A stretch of 64,000 nucleotides of DNA from Sulfotelmatobacter sp049792875 (GTDB taxonomy: Bacteria; Acidobacteriota; Terriglobia; Terriglobales; Acidobacteriaceae). A model generated the notes under the pieces. It worked only from the letters and a program-made list of their open reading frames with translations. It ran no database searches and had not been told where the DNA came from. The stretch is taken from contig JBARBI010000122.1 of NCBI GenBank assembly GCA_049792875.1, positions 1 to 64,000 on the forward strand. The letters run 5' to 3'. Shown in pieces: positions 25,410-33,655 of the stretch. The translations under genes and the position numbers were made by a program. Position 1 is the stretch's first letter. Each line of letters opens with the position of its first letter.

Positions 25410-26546
25410 ATGACATTTGGCCGATGGGTGAAACCGTGCAGTTTAATCTTATCGGCGGCCGCCGTGGGCATCCCACAAATTTGCGCGGCTCAGAATAGCT
25501 CCGGGAACCCATCGTGGACCGCCAGCAGCCAGCAGGGAAGCCCTGGCGGAGCTGTCAATCCCACTCGTGCCAATGAAACTCATACGCAAGCCGGCGGTCA
25601 ACTGGTTGACCGGACTTCGATCGAAACGCTTGGTCCGGACGGGCGCTACGTCCCCTACTCGGACACGGAGAAAGAGTCGCGCCGCATCAACGACACGACT
25701 GTTCGGTCTATTGAGCGGACATTTGGCAGAGACTCCGACGGCCGCAGGGCTCTGATTCAGGAACGGCAAGAAGAGTCGCGCAACCTGCCCGGCGGCGAAC
25801 GGAAAGTGACCCGCACCGTCTCCAATCCGGATGCCAACGGCCAACTGCAGGTCGTGCAGCGCGAGTCGGAGGACTCAAGGCAACTCAGCCCCGGGGTTCG
25901 GGTGACGAATACCACGGTGCTAACCCAGGACGGCAACGGAGGGTTTTCTGCGGCCGTGCAGATCGAACAACGAGAGACCAAAAATGGTGACGGCACGGTC
26001 GAATCCAGGAAATCCACGCTCCTCTCCGATGGGGCAGGGGGCTGGAAACTCAGCGAGGTCCGAGAAAGCTCGACCAAGCAGGACGGTCAGGTACGCAGCA
26101 AAGACGAGCGCGTTCTCCGCCCCGATGCAACGGGTAACCTCGTAGTGGTTGAGCACGCGACCCGCAAACAGGCTCAGACCGGTGCCGGGGAGAGGCGCGA
26201 TACCACCGAAACGTATTCGACGGACGTTCCGGGTGTGGCGGGTGATGGCAGCCTGCAGCTTGTGCAGCGCGAGACCACGGTTCAGCGCTCCACGTCCGGA
26301 GGCGGACAAAGTACGGTTCGGCAGATCGAGCAGTCGCGTCCCGGGGACCTAAGCCAAGGCCTTCACGTCACACAAGAAACGATCGATATTGTGCGACCGG
26401 GCGCGAGCGGCAGTGCCGACCAGTCGCACATAATCCTCACTCCGGATTCCGATGGCCGGCTCGGCCAAGTCTGGATTGACACAGGCAAGACCAACAACCC
26501 GTCCGCCATCAAGGTGGACACCCTCCCATCGACAAAGCCTCAGTAA
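25410..26546 (+). CDS. Secreted repeat protein of unknown function
   Basis: The product is 378 aa with a signal peptide (about 10-28, LILSAAAVGIPQICAAQN). From about residue 120 on it is built of loosely repeated short strands with the pattern VxxREtxxxxxGxxRxTxT and xxLxxDxxGGWxxxVxxExRE (for example GNLVVVEHATRKQAQTGAG and GSLQLVQRETTVQRSTSGGG), suggesting a beta-solenoid or stacked beta-strand fold. It is rich in Gln, Ser, Thr, Arg and Glu and contains no Cys after the signal peptide. I do not recognise the family. It converges with glgC. Confidence 0.65.
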   Translation: MTFGRWVKPCSLILSAAAVGIPQICAAQNSSGNPSWTASSQQGSPGGAVNPTRANETHTQAGGQLVDRTSIETLGPDGRYVPYSDTEKESRRINDTTVRSIERTFGRDSDGRRALIQERQEESRNLPGGERKVTRTVSNPDANGQLQVVQRESEDSRQLSPGVRVTNTTVLTQDGNGGFSAAVQIEQRETKNGDGTVESRKSTLLSDGAGGWKLSEVRESSTKQDGQVRSKDERVLRPDATGNLVVVEHATRKQAQTGAGERRDTTETYSTDVPGVAGDGSLQLVQRETTVQRSTSGGGQSTVRQIEQSRPGDLSQGLHVTQETIDIVRPGASGSADQSHIILTPDSDGRLGQVWIDTGKTNNPSAIKVDTLPSTKPQ

Positions 26547-26645
26547 CGCTGCCGCGCTCAATTCTGACGGAGCCCTCCGGTGAACCTCAACCGTCCCGAT
26601 GTCTTCGACAAAGAGAGTTGGTGCGACGAGTATTGGTCCGGTTTC

Positions 26646-26663
26646 TGGACTGCCAACAGTCCA
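26646..26663. other. Hairpin between convergent genes, possible weak bidirectional terminator
   Basis: TGGACTG (26646-26652) pairs perfectly with CAGTCCA (26657-26663) around a CCAA loop. It lies between the stop codons of the repeat protein and glgC. There is no T-run on either side, so termination is uncertain. Confidence 0.35.
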
Positions 26664-26676
26664 GGCTTGGGCGAAC

Positions 26677-27987
26677 TCAGGAAAACATCGCCGCCATTGG
26701 CACCGTGCTGTGCTCCCGGCCGATGACGACGATGCCGGAATCGGTGACGTGCCATCCGCGCGCTCGGTCAGCATCCAGGTCGTAGCCGACCGAAGCGCCT
26801 TCGGGAATCCGAACGTTTTTATCCAGAATGGCGCGGCGAACCTTCGCATGGCGCCCGATGTCGCAGTTATCCATGATCACGCAGCCCTCTACCAGGGCGC
26901 CGGTGTGGACGCGGACGCCGCGCCCCAGAACGGACTTGCGCACGACGCCGCCGGAAAGAATGCATCCGCCAGAGACGATGCTGTCCAGCGCCTCGCCCCG
27001 GCGATCGGTCTCGTCGAAGGCGAACTTGGCGGGTGGATCGGGATAGCTAGTACTACGCACCGGCCACTCGCGATTGTAAAGGTTAAGCTCGGGCTTAATG
27101 TGGTTCAAGTCCATGTTGGCTTCGTAGTAGGCCTCGATGGTGCCTACATCGCGCCAGTAGGGAATGGAGCCATCGGCCTCGCCAGGAATGCGGTTGTTTT
27201 CGAAGTTGTACGCGAAGATGGGAGCATTGCCGGCAAGCTTGGGCAGAATGTCCATGCCGAAGTCGTGATGACTGTGGGTATCTTTCGCGTCGGCCTCGAG
27301 CAGATCGAGAAGAGTGCGGGTGGAGAAGATGTAGTTGCCCATAGAGGCGTAGACCCGGTTGGGATCGCCGGGTATGGTTGGTGCGTTGCGTTTTTTTTCG
27401 TGAAAGGCCATGATGCGTCCATCTTCGCTGGCCTCGACGACACCGAATTCGGTGGCGTACTCCCGCGGAACGGGGATGGCGGCCACGGTCACTTCGGCGT
27501 GCCGGGCTTTGTGGAAGTCGATCATGCTGGCGATGTTCATGCGGTAGATGTGGTCGCCTCCGAAAATGGCCACCACGTGCGGGTCGGACTGCTCGATGAG
27601 GTTCATGTTTTGAAAGATGGCGTCGGCAGTTCCCTGGTACCAGCTTTCATTCTCCGACCGCATCTGTGCCGGCACATTGATAATGAAGTGACTCTTCAGC
27701 AGTCCTCCGAACTGCCATCCCTCGCTCAGGTGCTGGAGCAGCGACTGGCTGCGGAACTGAGTGAGAACGTAGATCGAATGGATTCCGGAATTGACGAAAT
27801 TGCTGAGGACGAAATCGATGATCCGGTATTTGCCTCCGAACGGAACTGCAGGCTTGGCGCGTTCGCGCGTGAGGGGAAACAGCCGGGTTCCTTTGCCGCC
27901 GGCGAGTACGATGCCCAGCACCCGCAGGTGTAAGGGGCCTGGTGCGGCGGAGGCGGATACTCGTTCGGAGATCATCTTCTCAGCCAT
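26677..27987 (-). CDS. glgC: Glucose-1-phosphate adenylyltransferase (ADP-glucose pyrophosphorylase)
   Basis: The product is 436 aa from ATG 27987; GGGAGG 6 bases upstream decides this start over an upstream one at 28068. It makes ADP-glucose from glucose-1-phosphate and ATP, the committed step of glycogen synthesis. The nucleotidyltransferase signature GIVLAGGKGTRLFPLT (25-40) is followed by KPAVPFGGKYRIIDF, WYQGTADAI and IFGGDHIYRMN. The C-terminal left-handed beta-helix (from about 320, SGGCILSGGVVRKSVL) carries the allosteric part. Length and motifs match bacterial GlgC. No other glycogen gene is adjacent. Confidence 0.95.
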   Translation of the reverse strand: MAEKMISERVSASAAPGPLHLRVLGIVLAGGKGTRLFPLTRERAKPAVPFGGKYRIIDFVLSNFVNSGIHSIYVLTQFRSQSLLQHLSEGWQFGGLLKSHFIINVPAQMRSENESWYQGTADAIFQNMNLIEQSDPHVVAIFGGDHIYRMNIASMIDFHKARHAEVTVAAIPVPREYATEFGVVEASEDGRIMAFHEKKRNAPTIPGDPNRVYASMGNYIFSTRTLLDLLEADAKDTHSHHDFGMDILPKLAGNAPIFAYNFENNRIPGEADGSIPYWRDVGTIEAYYEANMDLNHIKPELNLYNREWPVRSTSYPDPPAKFAFDETDRRGEALDSIVSGGCILSGGVVRKSVLGRGVRVHTGALVEGCVIMDNCDIGRHAKVRRAILDKNVRIPEGASVGYDLDADRARGWHVTDSGIVVIGREHSTVPMAAMFS

Positions 27988-28263
27988 TTGCCCTCCCTGG
28001 ACCGTTCTTCCGCAAGATGTTATCAGAGGTCGCGGCGGGGGTCCTTCAAAGTTGAGCGGACTTTGCACTCACCGTAGGGCGACTCGCAGAATGTTCTGCC
28101 GTCCAAGCCGTCACCGGCGCGGCAGCGCCCGGAGCCCCCAAACACGAACTAGGACTTGCCTGCACCGCTGCCCCGGAGGTACATCTGAGTCAGGACTTTT
28201 TTCGTGGACTCGGCAGCACCCCAGTGACCTGTGCTCCGTGGCTGGAGGCGGTTATAAACGCTT

Positions 28264-29385
28264 ATGCGGTTCCGTGCCAAAGGCGTGTTTCTTTTCTTGC
28301 TGCTTTCACTGGGTTCTGCCCGGGTCACGTCAGCGCAAGAGCAACGTCGCACGGACCCCGACCGACTGCAGAAGCCGGGTCCACCCCGAACGCTGAATCC
28401 AGGAGAGGGTTTGGCGATTCTGGGCGCTGCGTTGGATTCCCGGCATCGTAGCGGCTTCCCTTCCGACTGCTCCCACTTCGTTCACGAACTCTACGGGCGC
28501 GCCGGTTTTCCTTATGAGTACGCGAGTTCTTTAGATCTATTCGCCGGGGCCAACGGGTTTCGGCGGGTGACAAATCCGCAACCCGGCGACTTGGCTGTCT
28601 GGCGCGGACATGCCGGGATTGTGGTCAATCCCGTCCAGCATTCGTTTTTAAGTCTCCTGCGCTCGGGCCCCGGTGTCGATTCGTACGATTCGCCGTATTG
28701 GAAACAGCGGGGACCACCTCGTTTCTTTCGTTATGTCACAGCAACACCCGGTGGCACGCTATCCAGTTCTACCCGGCCCCCACGCCTGACGCCCGCGTCA
28801 GCAAACCCCGATCGGCACCCCCCGGTTGCGAACGACCTGGGTCTTGATGCCTCGGAGGAGTCCGCGCCCGAGACCCCGTTCTCCGGCAACTTCGCGGAAA
28901 GCCAACCCCTGGGCAGCACGACGAGTCCTGTTTCGGTCGTGCATTCCGTTCATCCCAATCCCGAACAGCTGCGCGCAGCGTTCCTGCTAGCTTGCACAGA
29001 CGCAGAGGTGGGCCTGCGTGGGCGTGACCTCTTCAGGTCAGCTCAATCCGTGATCGTGTTCGACCATTTCGAAGTAAAGAAGGTGCACATCGGAAGGAAC
29101 CAGAACTGGGTCGAAGTTCAGATCGATCAACTGATTTCTCTCGCGGGAAGTAAGGCGGAGGTGCACAAGCGTTCGGAACAGCAACGATGGCTTCTGAATC
29201 ACCGCGACAACAAAAGTTGGGTGCTGACGCCATCACGGGACACCATCTACCTTCCGCGGCACGTAGCCGAGCGCCTCCTGGCACACGAACTCGCACAGCT
29301 CACGGACGACAGTTCCAACGCCGACAGTAGAACTCAGGAGAAGGCTGAGTTGGCACGACTCCTCGACGTGCTTCTGAAAAAATAG
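28264..29385 (+). CDS. Secreted NlpC/P60-like cysteine hydrolase with a C-terminal extension
   Basis: The product is 373 aa. A signal peptide (1-24) leads to an NlpC/P60-type domain at about 60-160: the catalytic Cys sits in DCSHFVHELYGRAGFPY and the His in WRGHAGIVVNP, in the expected order and spacing. These enzymes cut peptide stems of peptidoglycan or related amides. A Pro/Ser-rich linker (about 165-215) leads to a second domain (about 225-373) with a helical, charged pattern (VIVFDHFEVKKVHIGRNQNW) that I cannot assign. It is divergent from glgC. Secreted wall hydrolase is the best guess. Confidence 0.75.
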   Translation: MRFRAKGVFLFLLLSLGSARVTSAQEQRRTDPDRLQKPGPPRTLNPGEGLAILGAALDSRHRSGFPSDCSHFVHELYGRAGFPYEYASSLDLFAGANGFRRVTNPQPGDLAVWRGHAGIVVNPVQHSFLSLLRSGPGVDSYDSPYWKQRGPPRFFRYVTATPGGTLSSSTRPPRLTPASANPDRHPPVANDLGLDASEESAPETPFSGNFAESQPLGSTTSPVSVVHSVHPNPEQLRAAFLLACTDAEVGLRGRDLFRSAQSVIVFDHFEVKKVHIGRNQNWVEVQIDQLISLAGSKAEVHKRSEQQRWLLNHRDNKSWVLTPSRDTIYLPRHVAERLLAHELAQLTDDSSNADSRTQEKAELARLLDVLLKK

Positions 29386-29519
29386 CGACGTCAAGCTTTG
29401 AGATTCTGTATTCCCAAGTTACCAAGGGACGCTGGATCCCTCCGGCCGCATCGCTTTGTTGGACCGGCAAGCCTGGGTCACGCTTTCATCGGCGGTCCGC
29501 CCCATGTATCCTTCCCCTC

Positions 29520-29861
29520 ATGCCCTCTAAAGAGTTTCGTGATTCGAGGCGAAGTACTCGCGTTCCTCTCAAAGTGGTGATCACCATCGAGGGCGGGCCT
29601 GAGACGTGCGAAGGCTTGACGATCGTCGTGAACCTGCATGGAGCCTTGATCGCAACCGCAGTCGGGTTGAGCCCTGGAACGAGAATCTTGATTCACGTGT
29701 TCCTAACGGACAAGCGAGCTGCAGCTCGAGTTGTCTACATCGATGCCAGGAACCCTCTGCATTGCGGGATCGAGCTGGATACGCCGCGAAACATCTGGGG
29801 TGTCCCCTTGCCGCCCCCGGACTGGGAAGAGACGGGGGCGTCGTTGGAAGTCGGTCACTGA
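29520..29861 (+). CDS. PilZ-domain-like protein
   Basis: The product is 113 aa. The start of a PilZ domain is visible: an RxxxR motif (RRSTR, residues 10-14) preceding strand VPLKVVITI, and the second motif position in VVNLHGALI, where the canonical D/N-x-S-x-x-G is changed to N-L-H-G. The following strands (ARVVYIDARNPLHCGIELD) complete the barrel. PilZ domains bind cyclic di-GMP, but loss of the Ser makes binding doubtful. Stand-alone PilZ proteins are common in acidobacteria. No ribosome binding site is obvious. Confidence 0.7.
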   Translation: MPSKEFRDSRRSTRVPLKVVITIEGGPETCEGLTIVVNLHGALIATAVGLSPGTRILIHVFLTDKRAAARVVYIDARNPLHCGIELDTPRNIWGVPLPPPDWEETGASLEVGH

Positions 29862-30053
29862 CGGGGCGGCTCTTCATATTGTTTGGCGCGGCCTTTCACG
29901 GCCACTTCGTGTTCGACACCCCATCGGGCTCCTAGCCCACGATGCCCGCACCACGGCGCCGAACTGTTTTGTTGAACTGTGATTTCAATCACTGACAGCC
30001 GAACTCCGATCGGTTTCTAATTCCGCACAACTGAGTCTGTCTGAGAGGTTCAA

Positions 30054-30242
30054 ATGGCATTGACAGAGGTCTACCAGAAGCGCTCCGCATTCGTGCACGA
30101 CGCGGAGCCTCGGACTGCCGAGGCGATAGAACTGAGAGAAGCTCTGAAAGCGCTATATGACCTTCTCGAGGATTTTGCCCCGTCCTGGTACGCGGAGGAG
30201 ACTCGCGACAGAGCCAAGGCCGCGCTGCTTTTTGTGCAGTGA
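30054..30242 (+). CDS. Small conserved protein, paralogue of 37399-37602
   Basis: The product is 62 aa. Its C-terminal 35 residues (LKALYDLLEDFAPSWYAEET, then DRAKAAL) match the small protein at 37399-37602 (LGELYELLETYAPAWYTEGH, then DRAESAL). The conservation of the motif at two distant loci, with diverged DNA, shows that both are real genes. It is predicted to be a single helix pair and cytoplasmic. Function unknown. Confidence 0.7.
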   Translation: MALTEVYQKRSAFVHDAEPRTAEAIELREALKALYDLLEDFAPSWYAEETRDRAKAALLFVQ

Positions 30243-30424
30243 CGTGAGCGAGAGACAAGGTGGGCAGGATGATCCCCGTCTATACAGCGCTGCCATTCCA
30301 ACCAGCAAGCAGACCGGTTCGACTGAATATGATGCCACTCCCTTTCAACCCCACCACGGAGGGACGATAAGACTCCGAGAGGACAGATCCTCCCTTTGTT
30401 TCGGTTGAGGCTGGAGGCTGGACC

Positions 30425-30679
30425 ATGAAAAAAGGTGAGTCTCAAGATCCGTATCCTGCCAAATGGAGAGTCCTGTATCGGGCGGCCGTTTTCGAGACCG
30501 ACAGCTCCGAGATGGCGAAGAGACTTTCTGCCGCGGAAGAAGCGATAGCCGAGCACATGCGTGAGCTGTTTCGCGCGACCGGGGCTGATGCTGAACAAGA
30601 GAGAGAAGCCATGGATGACGCGATGTATGCTCTGAGAGCATGGAAAGCCGCACTGGAGAAGAGAACTCATGCGGCCTGA
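30425..30679 (+). CDS. Small helical protein of unknown function
   Basis: The product is 84 aa, acidic and helical: WRVLYRAAVFETDSSEMAKR, then LSAAEEAIAEHMRELFR and a C-terminal helix. The pattern W-R-x-L-Y-R-A-A-x-F-E-T-D followed by A-E-x-A-I is one I recall from short acidobacterial proteins without assigned function. It lies 180 bases after the 62-aa gene and may share its transcript. Confidence 0.65.
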   Translation: MKKGESQDPYPAKWRVLYRAAVFETDSSEMAKRLSAAEEAIAEHMRELFRATGADAEQEREAMDDAMYALRAWKAALEKRTHAA

Positions 30680-30996
30680 GACACCTCTCCTTCCGGTAGT
30701 TGCTGCCTAAGAGCCCCGGAGCCTGGTTCCGGCGACAAGTACCGTGCCGAACCGTCCAAATTTCCGCCTTCGTACAAACGGCGAGACTTCGTACGCTCCT
30801 GGACGTCAGCCCAGACGAGTGATCTCGCTCACGGACAGCGGGAGTCGCTTGGCGGAAAATTAGAACTGAGCATTGGGCGCTCGATCCACAACGGTCATCC
30901 CGTCCTCCGATGGGGCATCGCCGGGGTATGAGAGCTCGAGCGCTCTTCTCAACGGCCTAGAATGGGACTGTGAGGCGGGAAGGGGAACTTTTCCCT
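30680..30996. other. Intergenic region upstream of the second kinase
   Basis: About 320 bases, GC-rich, with no clear small gene, terminator or consensus promoter. It should hold the promoter of the kinase gene. Confidence 0.4.
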
Positions 30997-33414
30997 ATGA
31001 CCAGCCGAGCGTCGGACCAGGAAGCGCTTGTCGGCGGTGCGCTGGGTCACTATCGCATCGTCGAGAAGATCGGCGCCGGCGGCATGGGAGATGTCTATCG
31101 CGCCCGCGACGAGCACCTCGCCCGCGATGTTGCCGTCAAGGTCCTTTCGTCCGGCACACTAACCGACGCATCCGCACGCAATCATTTCCACAAAGAAGCG
31201 CTGGCTCTTTCCCAGCTGAACCATCCCAACATTGCGACCATCTACGACTTCGATACGCAGCAGGGTGTGGATTTCCTGGTGATGGAATACATTCCAGGAA
31301 TCACCCTCAGCGAGAAAGTGGCCGTCGGACCCCTGCACGAGCTGGAGGTCCTCCGCCTCGGAGTGCAGCTCGCAGAAGGCTTGGCTGCGGCCCATGATCA
31401 CGGGGTCATTCATCGTGACCTCAAGCCCGGAAACTTGCGGGTGATTAGCGACGGACGCCTGAAGATTCTGGATTTTGGACTCGCCAAGCTGAGGCCTCTG
31501 GTCACCGACAGCGCCGCGACAGCAAGTCTTAGCCAGACGCACACGATGGCGGGTACTCTTCCCTACATGGCGCCGGAGCAGTTGCTGGGGGAAGAGATCG
31601 ACGCCCGTACCGACATTCACGCCGCCGGGGCCGTGTTGTACGAAATGGCCACGGGGCAGCGACCTTTTGGAGAAGTCGAACATTCGCAACTGATCGGTGC
31701 GATTTTGCGCAGGCCGCCGCGACCGCCCACCGTCCTCAACCCTAAGCTGTCTCCAGAACTGGAGCGGATCATCGGGAAGTGCCTGGAGAAAGAACCCGAG
31801 AATCGCTACCAGTCGGCAAAAGAGTTGGCGGTGGATTTGCGCCGCTTGGCGCTGCCTACGAGCCCTCTGCTCGCTGCCGCCTTGCAGCCCCCGGTTCCAC
31901 ATAACAAGAGACGCTACCTGATTTTGGCTGCAACCATCATGACCCTTCTGATCGTGGGTGGCGTACTCAGGTGGAACGGATGCGGTTTACGAAACCTACA
32001 TCTGGACCATCCCGGTTCTCCTCGGATTCAATCCCTTGCAGTGTTGCCGCTGGCCAACCTCTCCGGAGATGCCAGTGAGGACTATTTTGCCGACGGCATG
32101 ACAGAAGCGCTGATCACAAACCTGTCCAAGATCCGAGCGTTGAAGGTTATTTCACGGACGTCGGTGATGCAGTACAAGGGAGCGAGGAAGCCCCTGCCGC
32201 AGATCGCGCGTGAATTGGGCGTGGACGGGATCCTTGAAGGGTCGGTGCAGCGTTCCGGGGGACGGGTGCAGGTCACGGCGCAGTTGATCAACGCGGCAAC
32301 GGATACCCACCTGTGGGCCGAAAGTTACGAGCGTGATTTGCGAGACGTGCTGGTCCTGCAGAGTGAGGTTGCAAGCACGGTTGCACGCGAGATCAGGGTT
32401 GCAATCACGCCTGAGGAGACACGATATCTCGGCAGCGCACGACAGGTCAACCCCGATGCCTACGAGGCCTATCTCAAAGGGCGGTTCCACTGGTTCAAAC
32501 TCTCGAAGGAAGAACTGGACCATGCAGAGCGCTATTTCCAGCTGGCTCTGGACCAAGATCCCAATTGCGCCTTAGCGTACGTAGGCCTGGCGGACGTTTT
32601 TATGTCCCGCGCAGATACCGGCTTTCTGGCCCCGCAGGAAACCATGGGCCGAGCGCAGGTCGCTCTGACCAAAGCCTTGGAACTGGATGACACGCTCGCG
32701 GACGCCCATGTAAGTCTGGCAAATCTGAAGATCAATGACAGGGATTGGTCTGGCGCCGAAAAAGAATTCCAGCAGGCACTTGAACTCAATCCCAACAATG
32801 CCAACGCACACTTCATGTACGCCGACTATTTGATCTCTCGCCTGCGAAATCAGGATTGGGAGAAAGAGATTCGCCGAGCACTCGAACTGGATCCCATGAG
32901 TTCCTTTTTCCAGGTCTTCTACGGATGGCATCTGGTTTATCTCGGCCGCTATGATGAAGCCATTCTGCAAATCCAAGAAGTTGTAGCCAACGAACCGGGC
33001 CTTTCATTTGCCCACTTGGGTCTTTGGGTCGCCTTCTTCAAGAAGGGAATGGACAAAGAAGCCGTGCAAGAGGCGGAACGATTTTTCTCGGCTCTGGGCG
33101 ATCAAGAAGTGGTGCGGGCCTTGCAAGAGGGCTACCGCGAGGCTGGCTACCGCAGTGCGATGAGACGAGCGGCTGACACACTTGCCGCCCGCTCCCAACG
33201 GTCCCATGTGCCTGCCATACGCATCGCGCGCCTCTATGCTCACGCCGGAGAGAATGAGCGCACTCTCGACTGGCTCGAAAAGGCGGATGCCGCCAGAGAG
33301 GCCCCTCTTATCCATCTCGCTGTAGCGAGGGATTGGGACGGCCTGCGTTCCGACCCGCGGTTTCAGGATCTTCTGCACCGCGTGGGTCTATCTCAGGTGG
33401 GGCTATCTCAGTAA
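30997..33414 (+). CDS. Ser/Thr protein kinase with TolB/adenylate-cyclase-like domain and TPR repeats
   Basis: The product is 805 aa from the ATG at 30997 (a GTG at 30970 is also possible). The kinase domain (about 19-285) shows GAGGMG, Lys48, HRD (139-141), DFG (159-161) and MAPEQLLGEE. A transmembrane helix lies near 303-322 (LILAATIMTLLIVGGVLRW). Outside it come a TolB-like/cyclase-associated domain (about 345-460; VLPLANLSGDASEDYFADGM, then QIARELGVDGILEGSV) and TPR repeats to the end (for example YFQLALDQDPNCALAYVGLA). This kinase-sensor layout is common in acidobacteria. No cognate sigma factor gene is adjacent. All catalytic residues are present. Confidence 0.9.
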   Translation: MTSRASDQEALVGGALGHYRIVEKIGAGGMGDVYRARDEHLARDVAVKVLSSGTLTDASARNHFHKEALALSQLNHPNIATIYDFDTQQGVDFLVMEYIPGITLSEKVAVGPLHELEVLRLGVQLAEGLAAAHDHGVIHRDLKPGNLRVISDGRLKILDFGLAKLRPLVTDSAATASLSQTHTMAGTLPYMAPEQLLGEEIDARTDIHAAGAVLYEMATGQRPFGEVEHSQLIGAILRRPPRPPTVLNPKLSPELERIIGKCLEKEPENRYQSAKELAVDLRRLALPTSPLLAAALQPPVPHNKRRYLILAATIMTLLIVGGVLRWNGCGLRNLHLDHPGSPRIQSLAVLPLANLSGDASEDYFADGMTEALITNLSKIRALKVISRTSVMQYKGARKPLPQIARELGVDGILEGSVQRSGGRVQVTAQLINAATDTHLWAESYERDLRDVLVLQSEVASTVAREIRVAITPEETRYLGSARQVNPDAYEAYLKGRFHWFKLSKEELDHAERYFQLALDQDPNCALAYVGLADVFMSRADTGFLAPQETMGRAQVALTKALELDDTLADAHVSLANLKINDRDWSGAEKEFQQALELNPNNANAHFMYADYLISRLRNQDWEKEIRRALELDPMSSFFQVFYGWHLVYLGRYDEAILQIQEVVANEPGLSFAHLGLWVAFFKKGMDKEAVQEAERFFSALGDQEVVRALQEGYREAGYRSAMRRAADTLAARSQRSHVPAIRIARLYAHAGENERTLDWLEKADAAREAPLIHLAVARDWDGLRSDPRFQDLLHRVGLSQVGLSQ

Positions 33415-33655
33415 GACTTTCCCCTTTTTCTCAAGTTCACTCCGTGGCTTTCCGCAGAATATAGTAAAGGGAGCGTCGAAGCCCTGCGCTTTTTTGCTGC
33501 AGGGCACTCGGTGGCGGGTGCTCTGCGTGGACGAAGCTTTTCGTGACGCCGAGGAAGCCCGCTTCCGACGTCGCCGCGGGCCAGTAGCTGCGCGGTTGGA
33601 GAGGATCGGGCATAATAGCTCAACTCACTGGAGTATCAAGATCGGGGTCCGGCGC

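Noticed and set aside
33481..33505. Hairpin GCCCTGC/GCAGGGC as a terminator of the second kinase gene
   Set aside because: The T-run is inside the loop and not after the stem, and the hairpin is more than 60 bases past the stop codon.
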